From positions 6,167 through 70,166 of the forward strand of contig CAYTFK010000004.1 of NCBI GenBank assembly GCA_964436865.1: a stretch of DNA of 64,000 bases, written 5' to 3'. The translations under genes were made by a program, and so were the position numbers. Below the pieces are notes generated by a model, which was not told the DNA's origin, ran no database searches, and was given only the letters and a program-made list of their open reading frames with translations. Positions 36,496 to 44,994 of the stretch are shown here, piece after piece. The DNA is from JAXGPP01 sp964436865 (lineage in GTDB: Bacteria > Planctomycetota > Planctomycetia > Pirellulales > Thermoguttaceae). Numbering within the stretch: the first letter of the stretch is position 1; each line of letters starts with the position of its first letter.

Positions 36496-37888
36496 TGACT
36501 GTCGTCCTTCCTGTCTCTTTCATCGCGGGGCGACTCGCGATGCCGGCTGCATGTGAAATCTCTTCTGGCTTGTGATCCAATTCGCGGGCGAAGTGCTCGA
36601 TTTCCGCGAGCATCTCGGCGGAGTGGTCTCGGCCGCAGAATGTCCACTCCTCCGCATGAGCGACCGCGGCCCCAAACCAACGCCCCCGGAACTGGCGCAC
36701 AGAGTCTCTTACCCGAGGTGGGATGTGCCAGCGATCCAGTCGCCCTGCCGACGTCTTTTGCAGCGGTGGCAGGGAGCCGTTCCGCATGGGTGGCAGACTC
36801 ATTGTGTCTTCGAGGATCGCTCGCCAATGCTGCACGCTCCGAGTCCAATTGCATTGCGAATCCGCCCGCTGGCGGGCTTGTTCCGAAAGGCGTTCGCTAA
36901 GCGACGGGGCCTCGGCCAATCGCTTGATGCACGCAGCGGCGCCTTCCGTATCGGCAACCGCAAACGTGAGTCCGGTCTTCTCCGGCTCGACGAAGCCCTC
37001 GGCGCGGCAGCCCAGATACTCTGCGATCACCGGCACCGCCCCATGCGCCATGGCTTCGGGCAACACGTTGGGAAAGCCTTCGTATGCCGAAAGCAGCAGG
37101 ATCACATCAAGATGAGGGTAGATTCGGCGATAGATGTCCTCCTTCGAAAGCCAGCCGTGCATCCTCACGCGCCCCTGGGTGATGTCGCCTGCCAATGCTG
37201 ACCGCAACTCGTCAAAACACGAGCCGTCGCCCACGACGTCCAGAACATATTCAACCGACTGCTCGCGGAGCCGCCGGCACAGCGGGATGAGATCCAGTAC
37301 CCGCTTGTCGTGCTGCTCCAATCGCGATACCAGCCCCAGTCTGAGCCTGTCGCCGCAGGCCCTGGGAGTAACGCCCGGTAACGGCGGATCGACGCCGCAG
37401 ATCGCGCGGCGGACGCGCGACGGCTGGATGCCGGCCCAGCGGATCGCCATCGCGACATTGAGTGTGGCCACTCCGGCCACCATGTCAACGAAGTCGCGAT
37501 AGCGGCGCAGGTCCGCCATCTGCTCGGGGAAGTTTCCAGCTATCCGCGCGAGCACGCGAATATCCAGGCCTGCCGCTTTGACGTGGCAGGCTGCATCGTA
37601 GGCTTCCACGAGCGATAACGGAAACACCAGCGACGGCCGAAGCTGTCGGATCGACCGCATCACGGCACGAACGCGGCCGTCGTAGTCCAGATGCGAACCG
37701 TCGATTTCCACGGTAGGCAAGTCTGGATACCTTTGGCGAAACCGCTCCGGGCGGTGTTCGTTCGCACCCTTCGCCAGCGCTACGATCGGCTCCCACCCGA
37801 TCGCCGGCAGCCGGCGGGAAAGCTGTGTGAGCCAGCTCTCGACGCCGCCCACCGCCGTGTACGACTGGCAGCAGAACATCACGCGCAT
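36485..37888 (-). CDS. GT4 glycosyltransferase (tandem paralogue B)
   Basis: A 467-residue GT-B enzyme. ATG at 37888 is preferred over a GTG three codons upstream at 37897; neither has a strong binding site. MRVMFCCQSYTAVGGVESWLTQLSRRL opens the protein. GWEPIVALAKGANEHRPERF parallels the downstream neighbour. Donor-domain motifs are LGLVSRLEQHDKRVLDLIPL, RMHGWLSKEDIYRRIYPHLDVILLLSAYEGFPNVLPEAMAHGAVPVI. As in the paralogue, about 80 extra residues follow the fold and contain WTFCGRDHSAEMLAEIEHF. The functions of the two may have split after duplication. Confidence 0.9.
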   Translation of the reverse strand: MRVMFCCQSYTAVGGVESWLTQLSRRLPAIGWEPIVALAKGANEHRPERFRQRYPDLPTVEIDGSHLDYDGRVRAVMRSIRQLRPSLVFPLSLVEAYDAACHVKAAGLDIRVLARIAGNFPEQMADLRRYRDFVDMVAGVATLNVAMAIRWAGIQPSRVRRAICGVDPPLPGVTPRACGDRLRLGLVSRLEQHDKRVLDLIPLCRRLREQSVEYVLDVVGDGSCFDELRSALAGDITQGRVRMHGWLSKEDIYRRIYPHLDVILLLSAYEGFPNVLPEAMAHGAVPVIAEYLGCRAEGFVEPEKTGLTFAVADTEGAAACIKRLAEAPSLSERLSEQARQRADSQCNWTRSVQHWRAILEDTMSLPPMRNGSLPPLQKTSAGRLDRWHIPPRVRDSVRQFRGRWFGAAVAHAEEWTFCGRDHSAEMLAEIEHFARELDHKPEEISHAAGIASRPAMKETGRTTVSGV

Positions 37889-37949
37889 TGGCTTCACGAG
37901 TAGTTGCGCCGGCAGCGGATTCTAGTCGAGTGCGGAAGGCAGGCCAAGG

Positions 37950-39833
37950 TCATACAGCCATCTGCCGGGTGCGTTGCCCCAGCCACTCCGATAGGACCAA
38001 GAGCGACCACAGTCGCCCGGAATGGTCTCGCCCGTTCATGTGTTCGTCGATGACCTGCGCAATCACACCCGGCTCGAACCATTCGCAAAGCGGGCTGTCC
38101 GAAGTCCGCAGCCGTTCTTCAAGTTCGCCCCGATTCCTTCCTCGAAACCAGTCGGCCAGCGGTATCGAGAAACCTCGTTTCGCGCGGTGCAAGAATTCTC
38201 GGGTGAAGAACCGCTCGGCATTCTTCTTGAATAGGTATTTGCCGATCATCGGCGGCGTCTGACCATCTACCGCGCGGCCGGCGCTCCTCAACTTGAGCTC
38301 CACGGGAAGTTGTGACACCGTCTCCATCAGCACGTGGTCGAGCAGCGGCACGCGGACTTCCAACCCGTGAATCATGCTGGCAACATCGACCTTGGCGAGA
38401 ATATCGTGCGGGAGGTAGCTGTGCAGGTCGAAGTGCTGGTAGCGGCTGCAAAGGTCGCTCGTGGGCGCTTCGCGAAGCCGCCCGTCGAACCAGCCGCGTG
38501 TCTGGTCAAGGAGCGATCGGTATTCCGGTCGCCACAGCCGCCGTCGGAGTTCAGTCCCGAAGTATTGTGAGGCGGCCAACTCGTACCACGTGTCATCAGG
38601 TGAAGGAATCGCCGGCCGCAATCCGACTTGCCGCAGCAGACCGCCGGCAAAATGTCGCGTCCGACGGTAGAATCCGGTCGGACGACGATGCTCCCAGAGC
38701 AGCGTCTGATAAGAAGTGTAGCCGGCAAAATTCTCATCGCCCCCGTCGCCGGAAAGCACCATCTTGACATGCTCAGCGGCCAGCCGCGACACATAGTAGG
38801 TCGGCACGGCCGAACTGTCGGCAAATGGCTCGCCGTAGTGCCGTGCCAGGATCGGAAGGACCCCCAGTGCATCCGGTCGTACAATCTCCTCATGATGCAC
38901 CGTGTTCAAACGCCGGGCTGCTTCACGGGCGTAGGGGCTTTCATCGAACTCGGGCACATCGAACGCGATGGAGAAAGTGTGGATCGGCAGATCGCATGCC
39001 TGGCTCATGTAGGCGACGACGGTGCTCGAATCGACCCCGCCGGACAAAAACGCCCCGAACGGCACATCGGACACCAGATGCGACCGAACCGCTTCGTCAA
39101 GCACTTCGTGCAGGCGCTCGATCCACTGCCCTTCCGATAATGTTCGATTGCTATCGGTGCTGAGGCGCCAGTACCGCTGCGCTCCGAACGTGTTCCCCGC
39201 GGCGTCCACGGCCAGAGTGTGACCGGGTGGAAGCTTCCGTACCTCACGGTAGATGCTGTATGGAGCAGGGATGTATTGGAAGTGCAGATAGAGGTCCAGC
39301 GCCTGCAGGTCAATATGTGGCTCGAAATCGCCGATTGCGTCGAACGCCCCCAGTTCCGAGGCGAAAGCAAGCATTTGCGGCAGGCGCGCATAGTAAAGCG
39401 GCTTGATTCCCACACGGTCGCGTGCCAGAAGAAGACGCTGCTGCCGCTGGTCCCAGATCCCGAAGGCGAACATGCCGCGGAACTGCTCCACGCAACGGTC
39501 GCCCCACTCCTCATAGGCATGGACGACTACCTCGGTGTCGCAGTCCGTGCGAAACCGGTGCCCGAGGCCTTCCAGCCGCGATCGCAACTCGCGGAAATTG
39601 TAGATCTCCCCGTTGAAGGTCACGGCCACCGAGCCGTCCTCATTGTCCAGCGGTTGGACCCCGCCCTCCACATCGATGATTGCGAGTCGTCGATGCGCCA
39701 GTCCGGCCGCGCCGAAGCTCGCCACTCCCTCGCCATCGGGGCCGCGGTGTCGCAGCCTCTCCGCCATCTCACGAAGAAGCTCCGCCGCCACTGGCTTGCC
39801 GTCAAGACGGACGATTCCCGCTATTCCGCACAT
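37950..39833 (-). CDS. asnB: Asparagine-synthase-type glutamine amidotransferase (copy 3)
   Basis: A 627-residue class II amidotransferase. The start must be at 39833, since only MCGIAGIV places Cys2 at the N-terminus; the frame extends to 39887. The glutaminase block FNGEIYNFREL and the ATP loop SGGVDSS (FGAFLSGGVDSSTVV) are intact. It resembles copy 2 closely through both domains. It overlaps the end of the preceding GT4 gene by 13 bases and is followed 61 bases later by the tandem GT4 pair. The likely role is amide formation on a glycan component. Confidence 0.94.
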   Translation of the reverse strand: MCGIAGIVRLDGKPVAAELLREMAERLRHRGPDGEGVASFGAAGLAHRRLAIIDVEGGVQPLDNEDGSVAVTFNGEIYNFRELRSRLEGLGHRFRTDCDTEVVVHAYEEWGDRCVEQFRGMFAFGIWDQRQQRLLLARDRVGIKPLYYARLPQMLAFASELGAFDAIGDFEPHIDLQALDLYLHFQYIPAPYSIYREVRKLPPGHTLAVDAAGNTFGAQRYWRLSTDSNRTLSEGQWIERLHEVLDEAVRSHLVSDVPFGAFLSGGVDSSTVVAYMSQACDLPIHTFSIAFDVPEFDESPYAREAARRLNTVHHEEIVRPDALGVLPILARHYGEPFADSSAVPTYYVSRLAAEHVKMVLSGDGGDENFAGYTSYQTLLWEHRRPTGFYRRTRHFAGGLLRQVGLRPAIPSPDDTWYELAASQYFGTELRRRLWRPEYRSLLDQTRGWFDGRLREAPTSDLCSRYQHFDLHSYLPHDILAKVDVASMIHGLEVRVPLLDHVLMETVSQLPVELKLRSAGRAVDGQTPPMIGKYLFKKNAERFFTREFLHRAKRGFSIPLADWFRGRNRGELEERLRTSDSPLCEWFEPGVIAQVIDEHMNGRDHSGRLWSLLVLSEWLGQRTRQMAV

Positions 39834-41062
39834 CGCCGGTCTTTCCGCCACTCGGGAGCCGCCATGAGATCCGCTGTCGCTTGGCACATACGGTCGTAGC
39901 TGAAATGTCTGACCACCCGCTGCCGATTGGCCCGTCCCGCCGCAATTCGTTCGTCGCGATGCCGCGCGAGATCGATGATCAATTCCGCCAGCGCGTCGGC
40001 ATCGCCCTGCGGAACCAGGAAATGCTCATTGTCCGGTCCAACCGCTTCGCGGATGCCCGGATCGTCGGTGGCTGCGACGGCAAGTCCCGCGGCCATGCAT
40101 TCCAATACTCCGTTGGGGCAGCCCTCCGCAGGGCTGGCGAACACGGCGAGATCGGCCGCCCGCAGCAAACCGTTCACGTCGCTCACATGGCCGAGAAACC
40201 GCACGCTGCGCCCGAGTTCGAGGTCAAACGCCAGCGACTTGGCGGCATCCGCTGCGTCATCCAGTCGACCGGCAAGCAGCAACACGGGGGCAGGCCCAGT
40301 GCGATTGAGCCCGACGACTACCTTGTGCCACGCCCGCAGCACTGTCGCATGATCCTTCGCGGTCGAGATTCGCGCAAGCTTGCAGGCGACGAAGGACTCC
40401 GCGGGAATCCCCAACTCCTCTCTCCAGTCGATCGACGCTGCGGCTGTGCCAAGCAACTCAAGATCGATGCCGTTGTTTACCACGCGGATTCGCCGCGGAT
40501 CGACTCCAAGCTGGTCGACCAGCGACGCCGCAGTGTGGGCCGCGTTGGTAATCAGGCACGAAGCTCGTCGGGCTGCGAGGGTCTGCCAGCGGAACGAAAT
40601 GTAGGGATCCAGGATGCCGCGCTGGTTCCAGATGCAACGCGACGCGCCGGTCCACTGCCACACCAGTCCGCAGGCCACGTTCGGAATCACGGTATAGGGC
40701 ATGAGGACATCGGGCCTGGCACGCCTCAGCCGGCAAGCAAAACCTGCGAGATCCCGAATCCTCCGCACGTTGCCGGCAGGCCATTCAAACGGAACTACTT
40801 TCCACTTGATGCCAAGATCTTCGCAAACCCTCGCTACGGCTCCTCCGGATTGGAGGCCCCACATCTCTACGTCGGCGCCGCACCGCTCCTGCAGGTAGCG
40901 GGCCAGATGCAGCGATTGTCGCTCGGCGCCCCCCATCTCCAGGCAGACGTGCAGCATGATGACGCGCTTCCCGCGAAGCGCTTCGCTTGCGCCCGGCAAC
41001 GCGCTCGCTGCCCCTGCCGTCCGGCAGGTCGCAGGAACTGAATGTGCAGAGGACGCCGGCAT
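39821..41062 (-). CDS. GT4 glycosyltransferase
   Basis: A 413-residue GT-B enzyme. The start at 41062 shares a base with the preceding stop (TGATG); the frame continues to 41119 but this overlap is the more natural signal. About 30 variable residues precede the domain, VIMLHVCLEMGGAERQSLHLAR, typical of the GT4 group that includes WcaL-like and PssF-like enzymes. The donor half has KLARISTAKDHATVLRAW, VRFLGHVSDVNGLLRAADLAVFASPAEGCPNGVLECMAAGLAVAATD. The donor is unknown. It overlaps amidotransferase copy 3. Confidence 0.92.
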   Translation of the reverse strand: MPASSAHSVPATCRTAGAASALPGASEALRGKRVIMLHVCLEMGGAERQSLHLARYLQERCGADVEMWGLQSGGAVARVCEDLGIKWKVVPFEWPAGNVRRIRDLAGFACRLRRARPDVLMPYTVIPNVACGLVWQWTGASRCIWNQRGILDPYISFRWQTLAARRASCLITNAAHTAASLVDQLGVDPRRIRVVNNGIDLELLGTAAASIDWREELGIPAESFVACKLARISTAKDHATVLRAWHKVVVGLNRTGPAPVLLLAGRLDDAADAAKSLAFDLELGRSVRFLGHVSDVNGLLRAADLAVFASPAEGCPNGVLECMAAGLAVAATDDPGIREAVGPDNEHFLVPQGDADALAELIIDLARHRDERIAAGRANRQRVVRHFSYDRMCQATADLMAAPEWRKDRRCAE

Positions 41063-41943
41063 CAGGCTGCCTCGAATTGTCCTGCCTGCCGGAGGCGCTG
41101 GAAGAGAAACTCGTTGCACCCGAGTCCGTCTGTCAAGCGGGCTCGCACCAGTTCGAACCCGCGTTCTTCAAGGAATCGTTGCACTTCATCCGGCCTGGCG
41201 ACTTCAAACGGCAGCCCACCGACCCAGTCTACGATGTCGTGCCATCGGCTCATCCCCCGGTTCTCGTAGTACGATCTCCAGTAGCGCACGTAGCGGACCC
41301 ACTCGTGGTAGTAGCTCCGCGGGCGGATCAGCAGCGAAGGTCGCCACGCAAACGGAATCTCGCTGGGCGCCATGATCGCCGCGGCGTAAGCCGGTCTGAG
41401 GAATCGCGGCAGACGACTATAAGTCTGCTTTACCCTCAGCCATTGCCGGCTTGTCTCGCCCTGGTCGTTGTATAAGGCGATAAGCAATCGTCCGCCCGGG
41501 GGCACCACCGCCGCGGTCGCCTCCACGGCCTGCCACATCGCGCCGGTGTGGTGGAGCACTCCCCATGCGCAGACGATGTCGCACTGCGGCAGCGAGTGCA
41601 TGAAATGCGCATCGAGCACCGATCCGGTCGTGACCGTCCATTGCCGGTCGCCAGGAAAGTACTCTTCCCTCAGCAGTTCCGTGCAGCGCGCGCATAACGG
41701 ATCATAGTCAAATGCGTATACGGTCGCGCCCAGCCCGCGCGCCGCCAGCGACGACAGCCCGCTGCCGCAACCCACATCCAGGAAGGTCAGTCCGTGCAGG
41801 TTCTCGACCGCCAGCGATGTCCGCAGTGAGTCCTCCGCAGCTTCAATCTGCTGCGGCGAAAGCTTGCCAAGAAAGCTGCTCCAGTTTCGGCCGAATGCGA
41901 ACCGCCTGGAAGCTGGTTCTACTGCTTCACGCTGTCTGAGCAC
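41062..41943 (-). CDS. Class I SAM-dependent methyltransferase
   Basis: A 293-residue methyltransferase with a GTG start and AGGA six bases before it. Motif I is LTFLDVGCGSGLSSLAARGLGA at about 54-75 and the acidic residue that binds the ribose follows in VYAFDYDP. CDIVCAWGVLHHTGAMWQAV resembles motifs IV/V, and VVPPGGRLLIALYND is the post-motif strand. The C-terminal half is Arg/Trp/Tyr-rich and may bind the glycan acceptor. It probably methylates a sugar hydroxyl or the chain end; the latter would fit a chain-length role with the Wzm/Wzt exporter, as in some O-antigens. This is inference. Confidence 0.88.
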   Translation of the reverse strand: MLRQREAVEPASRRFAFGRNWSSFLGKLSPQQIEAAEDSLRTSLAVENLHGLTFLDVGCGSGLSSLAARGLGATVYAFDYDPLCARCTELLREEYFPGDRQWTVTTGSVLDAHFMHSLPQCDIVCAWGVLHHTGAMWQAVEATAAVVPPGGRLLIALYNDQGETSRQWLRVKQTYSRLPRFLRPAYAAAIMAPSEIPFAWRPSLLIRPRSYYHEWVRYVRYWRSYYENRGMSRWHDIVDWVGGLPFEVARPDEVQRFLEERGFELVRARLTDGLGCNEFLFQRLRQAGQFEAA

Positions 41944-41946
41944 GGA

Positions 41947-42792
41947 CTATCCTGCTCGCCGCTCGGCAATTGCCGCGAGGTGAATCGGCATGTTGGTGTT
42001 GACCATTGCCGCCACAGCCGGGTTATCCGGCCGGCTACCATTGTTCCCTCCGAGCCACGCGCGGGTGCGGCCCCGCACCCAGCGGGCCACATCACGCAAC
42101 GACATCGTGTACAGCGACTGCCGAGCAGGAACTGAGGCCGAGAAGTTCAGGCCGGCGCAGAACCGTACTTCGAATCCGGCTTGTTGTAGAACGTCGGCCA
42201 GTTCTGCCGCCGACCAACTCCGCAGATGCTGCATGCGGTGATAGATACTCCCGCAGTTCGGGCACAAGGTGAGATTATCTTCAAGACGCTCCTCATTCGG
42301 CGTCGTCACCAGGAGCTTGCCCGACGGCTTGAGCACTCGCCGCGCCTCAGCGAGCGTCTGCGCGCATTCCACATCCGTCAAATGTTCGATCGTCTCCAGG
42401 CAGCATATCAGGTCGAACGTGCCGTTCGGCCAGGGGATTGAAGGACCATCAAGCAGCCTCGCTCCGAGCCACCCCTCCCGCCCCGCCAAACGTTTCTCAA
42501 GCCGCGCGATTGAACGTTCCGAGACGTCGGCCGCATGCGCCCGGGCACCGCGCGTGAGCAATCGATCCACCAGGAAGCCCGGCCCTGAACCGAGGTCGAG
42601 CACCATGGCGCCTGTCAAAGGCGCATAACAGGACACGAATTCCAGGACCGCCTCGCCCACCTGCCGTGCGAAGTACCGATCCTCCAGGTCAGGCCGCTGG
42701 CTCCAATACTCCCAGAACAGGCGGACGTTGTCCGGTGTCCACTCCATCCGCTGAGGGGTCACCGTTGCGATGTCCATGCTACGCTCATCCAT
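41947..42792 (-). CDS. Class I SAM-dependent methyltransferase
   Basis: A 281-residue methyltransferase beginning at the ATG at 42792, inside the end of the wzt gene (overlap of eight bases). MVLDLGSGPGFLVDRLLTRGA is motif I, FDLICCLETIEHLTDVECA motif II/III, and LKPSGKLLVTTPNEE the following strand. CPNCGSIYHRMQHLRSWSAAELADVL is often seen in sugar methyltransferases of polysaccharide clusters. It is not a close relative of the adjacent methyltransferase. Its position directly after the ABC exporter is consistent with terminal methylation. Confidence 0.88.
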   Translation of the reverse strand: MDERSMDIATVTPQRMEWTPDNVRLFWEYWSQRPDLEDRYFARQVGEAVLEFVSCYAPLTGAMVLDLGSGPGFLVDRLLTRGARAHAADVSERSIARLEKRLAGREGWLGARLLDGPSIPWPNGTFDLICCLETIEHLTDVECAQTLAEARRVLKPSGKLLVTTPNEERLEDNLTLCPNCGSIYHRMQHLRSWSAAELADVLQQAGFEVRFCAGLNFSASVPARQSLYTMSLRDVARWVRGRTRAWLGGNNGSRPDNPAVAAMVNTNMPIHLAAIAERRAG

Positions 42793-44071
42793 CGATCTTC
42801 GACTCCGCCATATCCGTCATCTTGTGCGACCACTGCGCCTGCATCTGAAGCACGCCCACCCGTGAACCGACCGCATTGGCCAACGAGGCCACTTCGGCCA
42901 CATCGAATTTCAGCACGTGCGGGCGATGATCCACCGATTCGGCGTACGTCGAATAGAGCGATACTGTGATGCTGTACCGCTGCGGCATAAAGATCGGGCC
43001 CGGAAACTGTGCGCGGTACCGGTGGAGCCCCGGTTCGACCGGCCCCGGCAGATCGCAGTCGGCCGGCGACGACGCGAAGACGGCCCGCTCCTGCCAGTCA
43101 TGCAATGCGAATGCCAGCCGGAAATCGGGCCGCGCCTGTGGTATGTCGCATTCGATCTCCAGGCAGGGCGTGCAGGCGGTGGTGACGAAGTTCAGGCTGT
43201 GGCCTGCGTCGTCGCAGAGCCTTACGCGAGTAATCCGCGGCGCCGCTCCCGCCTGCACCGGGTTGTGCCAGTCCAGCTCGGTTTCGGCGGCCAGCCCCAG
43301 GTACATCCGGGTAATCTCCGCAGTCGGGCCCATCGCCGTCATCCGCCCGCCGGTCAGCAACACCGATGTGCCGCAAAGCCGTTCGATCATCCCCATGTTG
43401 TGGCTTACAAAGAGCACTGTCCGGCCCTGCCTTGCCACGTCGTCCATCTTTCCCAGGCACTTCCGCTGGAAGGCCGCGTCTCCCACGGCCAGCACCTCGT
43501 CGATCACCAGGATTTCTGGCTCGAGATGGGCGGCCACGGCGAACGCCAGCCGCACGTACATCCCGCTGGAATACCGTTTCACCGGCGTATCTATGAACTC
43601 CTCAATTTCTGCGAAGTCGATGATCTCGTCGAACTTGCGACGGACTTCCGCCTTGGTCATGCCGAGAATGGCGCCGTTGAGGAAGACGTTTTCTCGGCCG
43701 GTCAACTCCGGATGGAAGCCCGTTCCCACCTCGAGCAGACTGGCCACTCGGCCGTCCAGAACCGCTCGCCCCTCGGTTGGCCAGGTAATTCGGCTGAGTA
43801 TTTTGAGGAGCGTCGACTTGCCAGCGCCGTTGCGGCCGATGATTCCGACCGCCTCGCCTGCTGGCACCTCGAAGCTTACATCCCTGATGGCCCATACGTG
43901 ACCGTCTGCCGCCTTGGCCGCCCTTCCATTGTTGCCGTGTGTGTCCAGGCCCTTGCTGCGGCCCCGCAATCGATCCGCACACCGGTTGACCAGTTCTCGG
44001 ATCGAACCGGCGTGGGTCAATCCCAGCCGGTAACGCTTGCCAAGGGATTCGATCTGGATCGCGGCGGACAT
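42785..44071 (-). CDS. wzt: Polysaccharide ABC transporter ATP-binding protein with Wzt C-terminal domain
   Basis: The 428-residue ATPase of a glycan exporter. The start at 44071 (MSAAIQIESLGKRYRLG) is chosen; the upstream frame to 44395 lies within the permease gene. Walker A is GIIGRNGAGKSTLL, the signature is YSSGMYVRLAFAVAAHLEPEILVIDEVLAVGD (read as separate motifs), and the switch His is in VLFVSHNMG. From about residue 275 a beta-rich Wzt_C domain follows (ITRVRLCDDAGHSLNF onwards). In O-antigen systems this domain binds the modified chain end. It works with the permease gene that ends 20 bases upstream of its start. Confidence 0.94.
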   Translation of the reverse strand: MSAAIQIESLGKRYRLGLTHAGSIRELVNRCADRLRGRSKGLDTHGNNGRAAKAADGHVWAIRDVSFEVPAGEAVGIIGRNGAGKSTLLKILSRITWPTEGRAVLDGRVASLLEVGTGFHPELTGRENVFLNGAILGMTKAEVRRKFDEIIDFAEIEEFIDTPVKRYSSGMYVRLAFAVAAHLEPEILVIDEVLAVGDAAFQRKCLGKMDDVARQGRTVLFVSHNMGMIERLCGTSVLLTGGRMTAMGPTAEITRMYLGLAAETELDWHNPVQAGAAPRITRVRLCDDAGHSLNFVTTACTPCLEIECDIPQARPDFRLAFALHDWQERAVFASSPADCDLPGPVEPGLHRYRAQFPGPIFMPQRYSITVSLYSTYAESVDHRPHVLKFDVAEVASLANAVGSRVGVLQMQAQWSHKMTDMAESKIDG

Positions 44072-44091
44072 GCAGGGTGACGTTGAAACGC

Positions 44092-44994
44092 TCAGATGAT
44101 GTCGGCGAATTTCACTTCGGTGCGGCGGAAGTAGTACAGTCCGCCAGCCAGCAGCGCGAGCATCATGCCGAGCGAGACAGCCATCATGGTCCAGTCGGGA
44201 GCCACGCGGCCGAGAACAGCCCAGCGGAACCCTTCGACCACGCCCACCATCGGGTTCAACCCGTACAGGCTCCGCCAGCCCTCGGGGATCATGTTGCTCG
44301 AATAGACGATTGGAGTCATCCACATCCAAGCCTGGACGAGAAACGGCACCGTGTGACCGACATCGCGGTATTTCACGTTGAGGGCCGTCAGCCACAATCC
44401 GATCGAGATCGCGCAGATTGCCGCCGCCAGCACAAACAGCGGAACGGTCGTTATGCTCCAGCCGGGCGCGACGCCGTAGCCTGCCATGAGCGTCAGCAGC
44501 ACGAGGAACTGGATTCCGAAGTCGACCAGTCCGGTGACGGCCGGCGCCAGCGGCAACAACAGCCGTGGAAAGTAGACCTTCGTAAGCAGCGCGCTACTCG
44601 TGACGACGCTCGCGGTCGAAGCAGTGAGTGCGCCGGCAAAGTACATCCACGGCAGAAGCGCGCAAAATGCGAAGATCAGGTACGGCGAACCGTCTGAAGG
44701 CAGGCCGGCCACGCGACCGAAGATCAGGGTGAAGATGGCCGCTGAGATGGCCGGCCTCAGCACCGCCCAGCCATAGCCAATGACGCTCTGCCGATAATTG
44801 GCGGAAATGTCGCGCCAAACCAGTAGCGCGAGCAGATCCCGGTACCGCCACAACTCGCCCAGATCGAGCGAAACGCCTCGTCCCGGCGGCTCAATGACTG
44901 TCCGCCGTCCGCGCGCCGCCCCGTTGTACGCAGCACAATTGGCCTGCTCCTCCGCCTCCGTGCGATCCATCTCCCGTGTGGCGTTGGTCAACAT
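44092..44994 (-). CDS. wzm: Polysaccharide ABC transporter permease
   Basis: A 300-residue ABC-2 type inner-membrane permease. The ATG at 44994 overlaps the end of the fusion gene by seven bases. About 75 cytoplasmic residues including LGELWRYRDLLALLVWRDI precede six membrane segments between roughly 75 and 290. YRQSVIGYGWAVLRP and MTPIVYSSNMIPEGWRSLYGLNPMVGVVEGFRWAVLG are the family signatures. With Wzt it exports lipid-linked polysaccharide across the inner membrane. Confidence 0.94.
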   Translation of the reverse strand: MLTNATREMDRTEAEEQANCAAYNGAARGRRTVIEPPGRGVSLDLGELWRYRDLLALLVWRDISANYRQSVIGYGWAVLRPAISAAIFTLIFGRVAGLPSDGSPYLIFAFCALLPWMYFAGALTASTASVVTSSALLTKVYFPRLLLPLAPAVTGLVDFGIQFLVLLTLMAGYGVAPGWSITTVPLFVLAAAICAISIGLWLTALNVKYRDVGHTVPFLVQAWMWMTPIVYSSNMIPEGWRSLYGLNPMVGVVEGFRWAVLGRVAPDWTMMAVSLGMMLALLAGGLYYFRRTEVKFADII

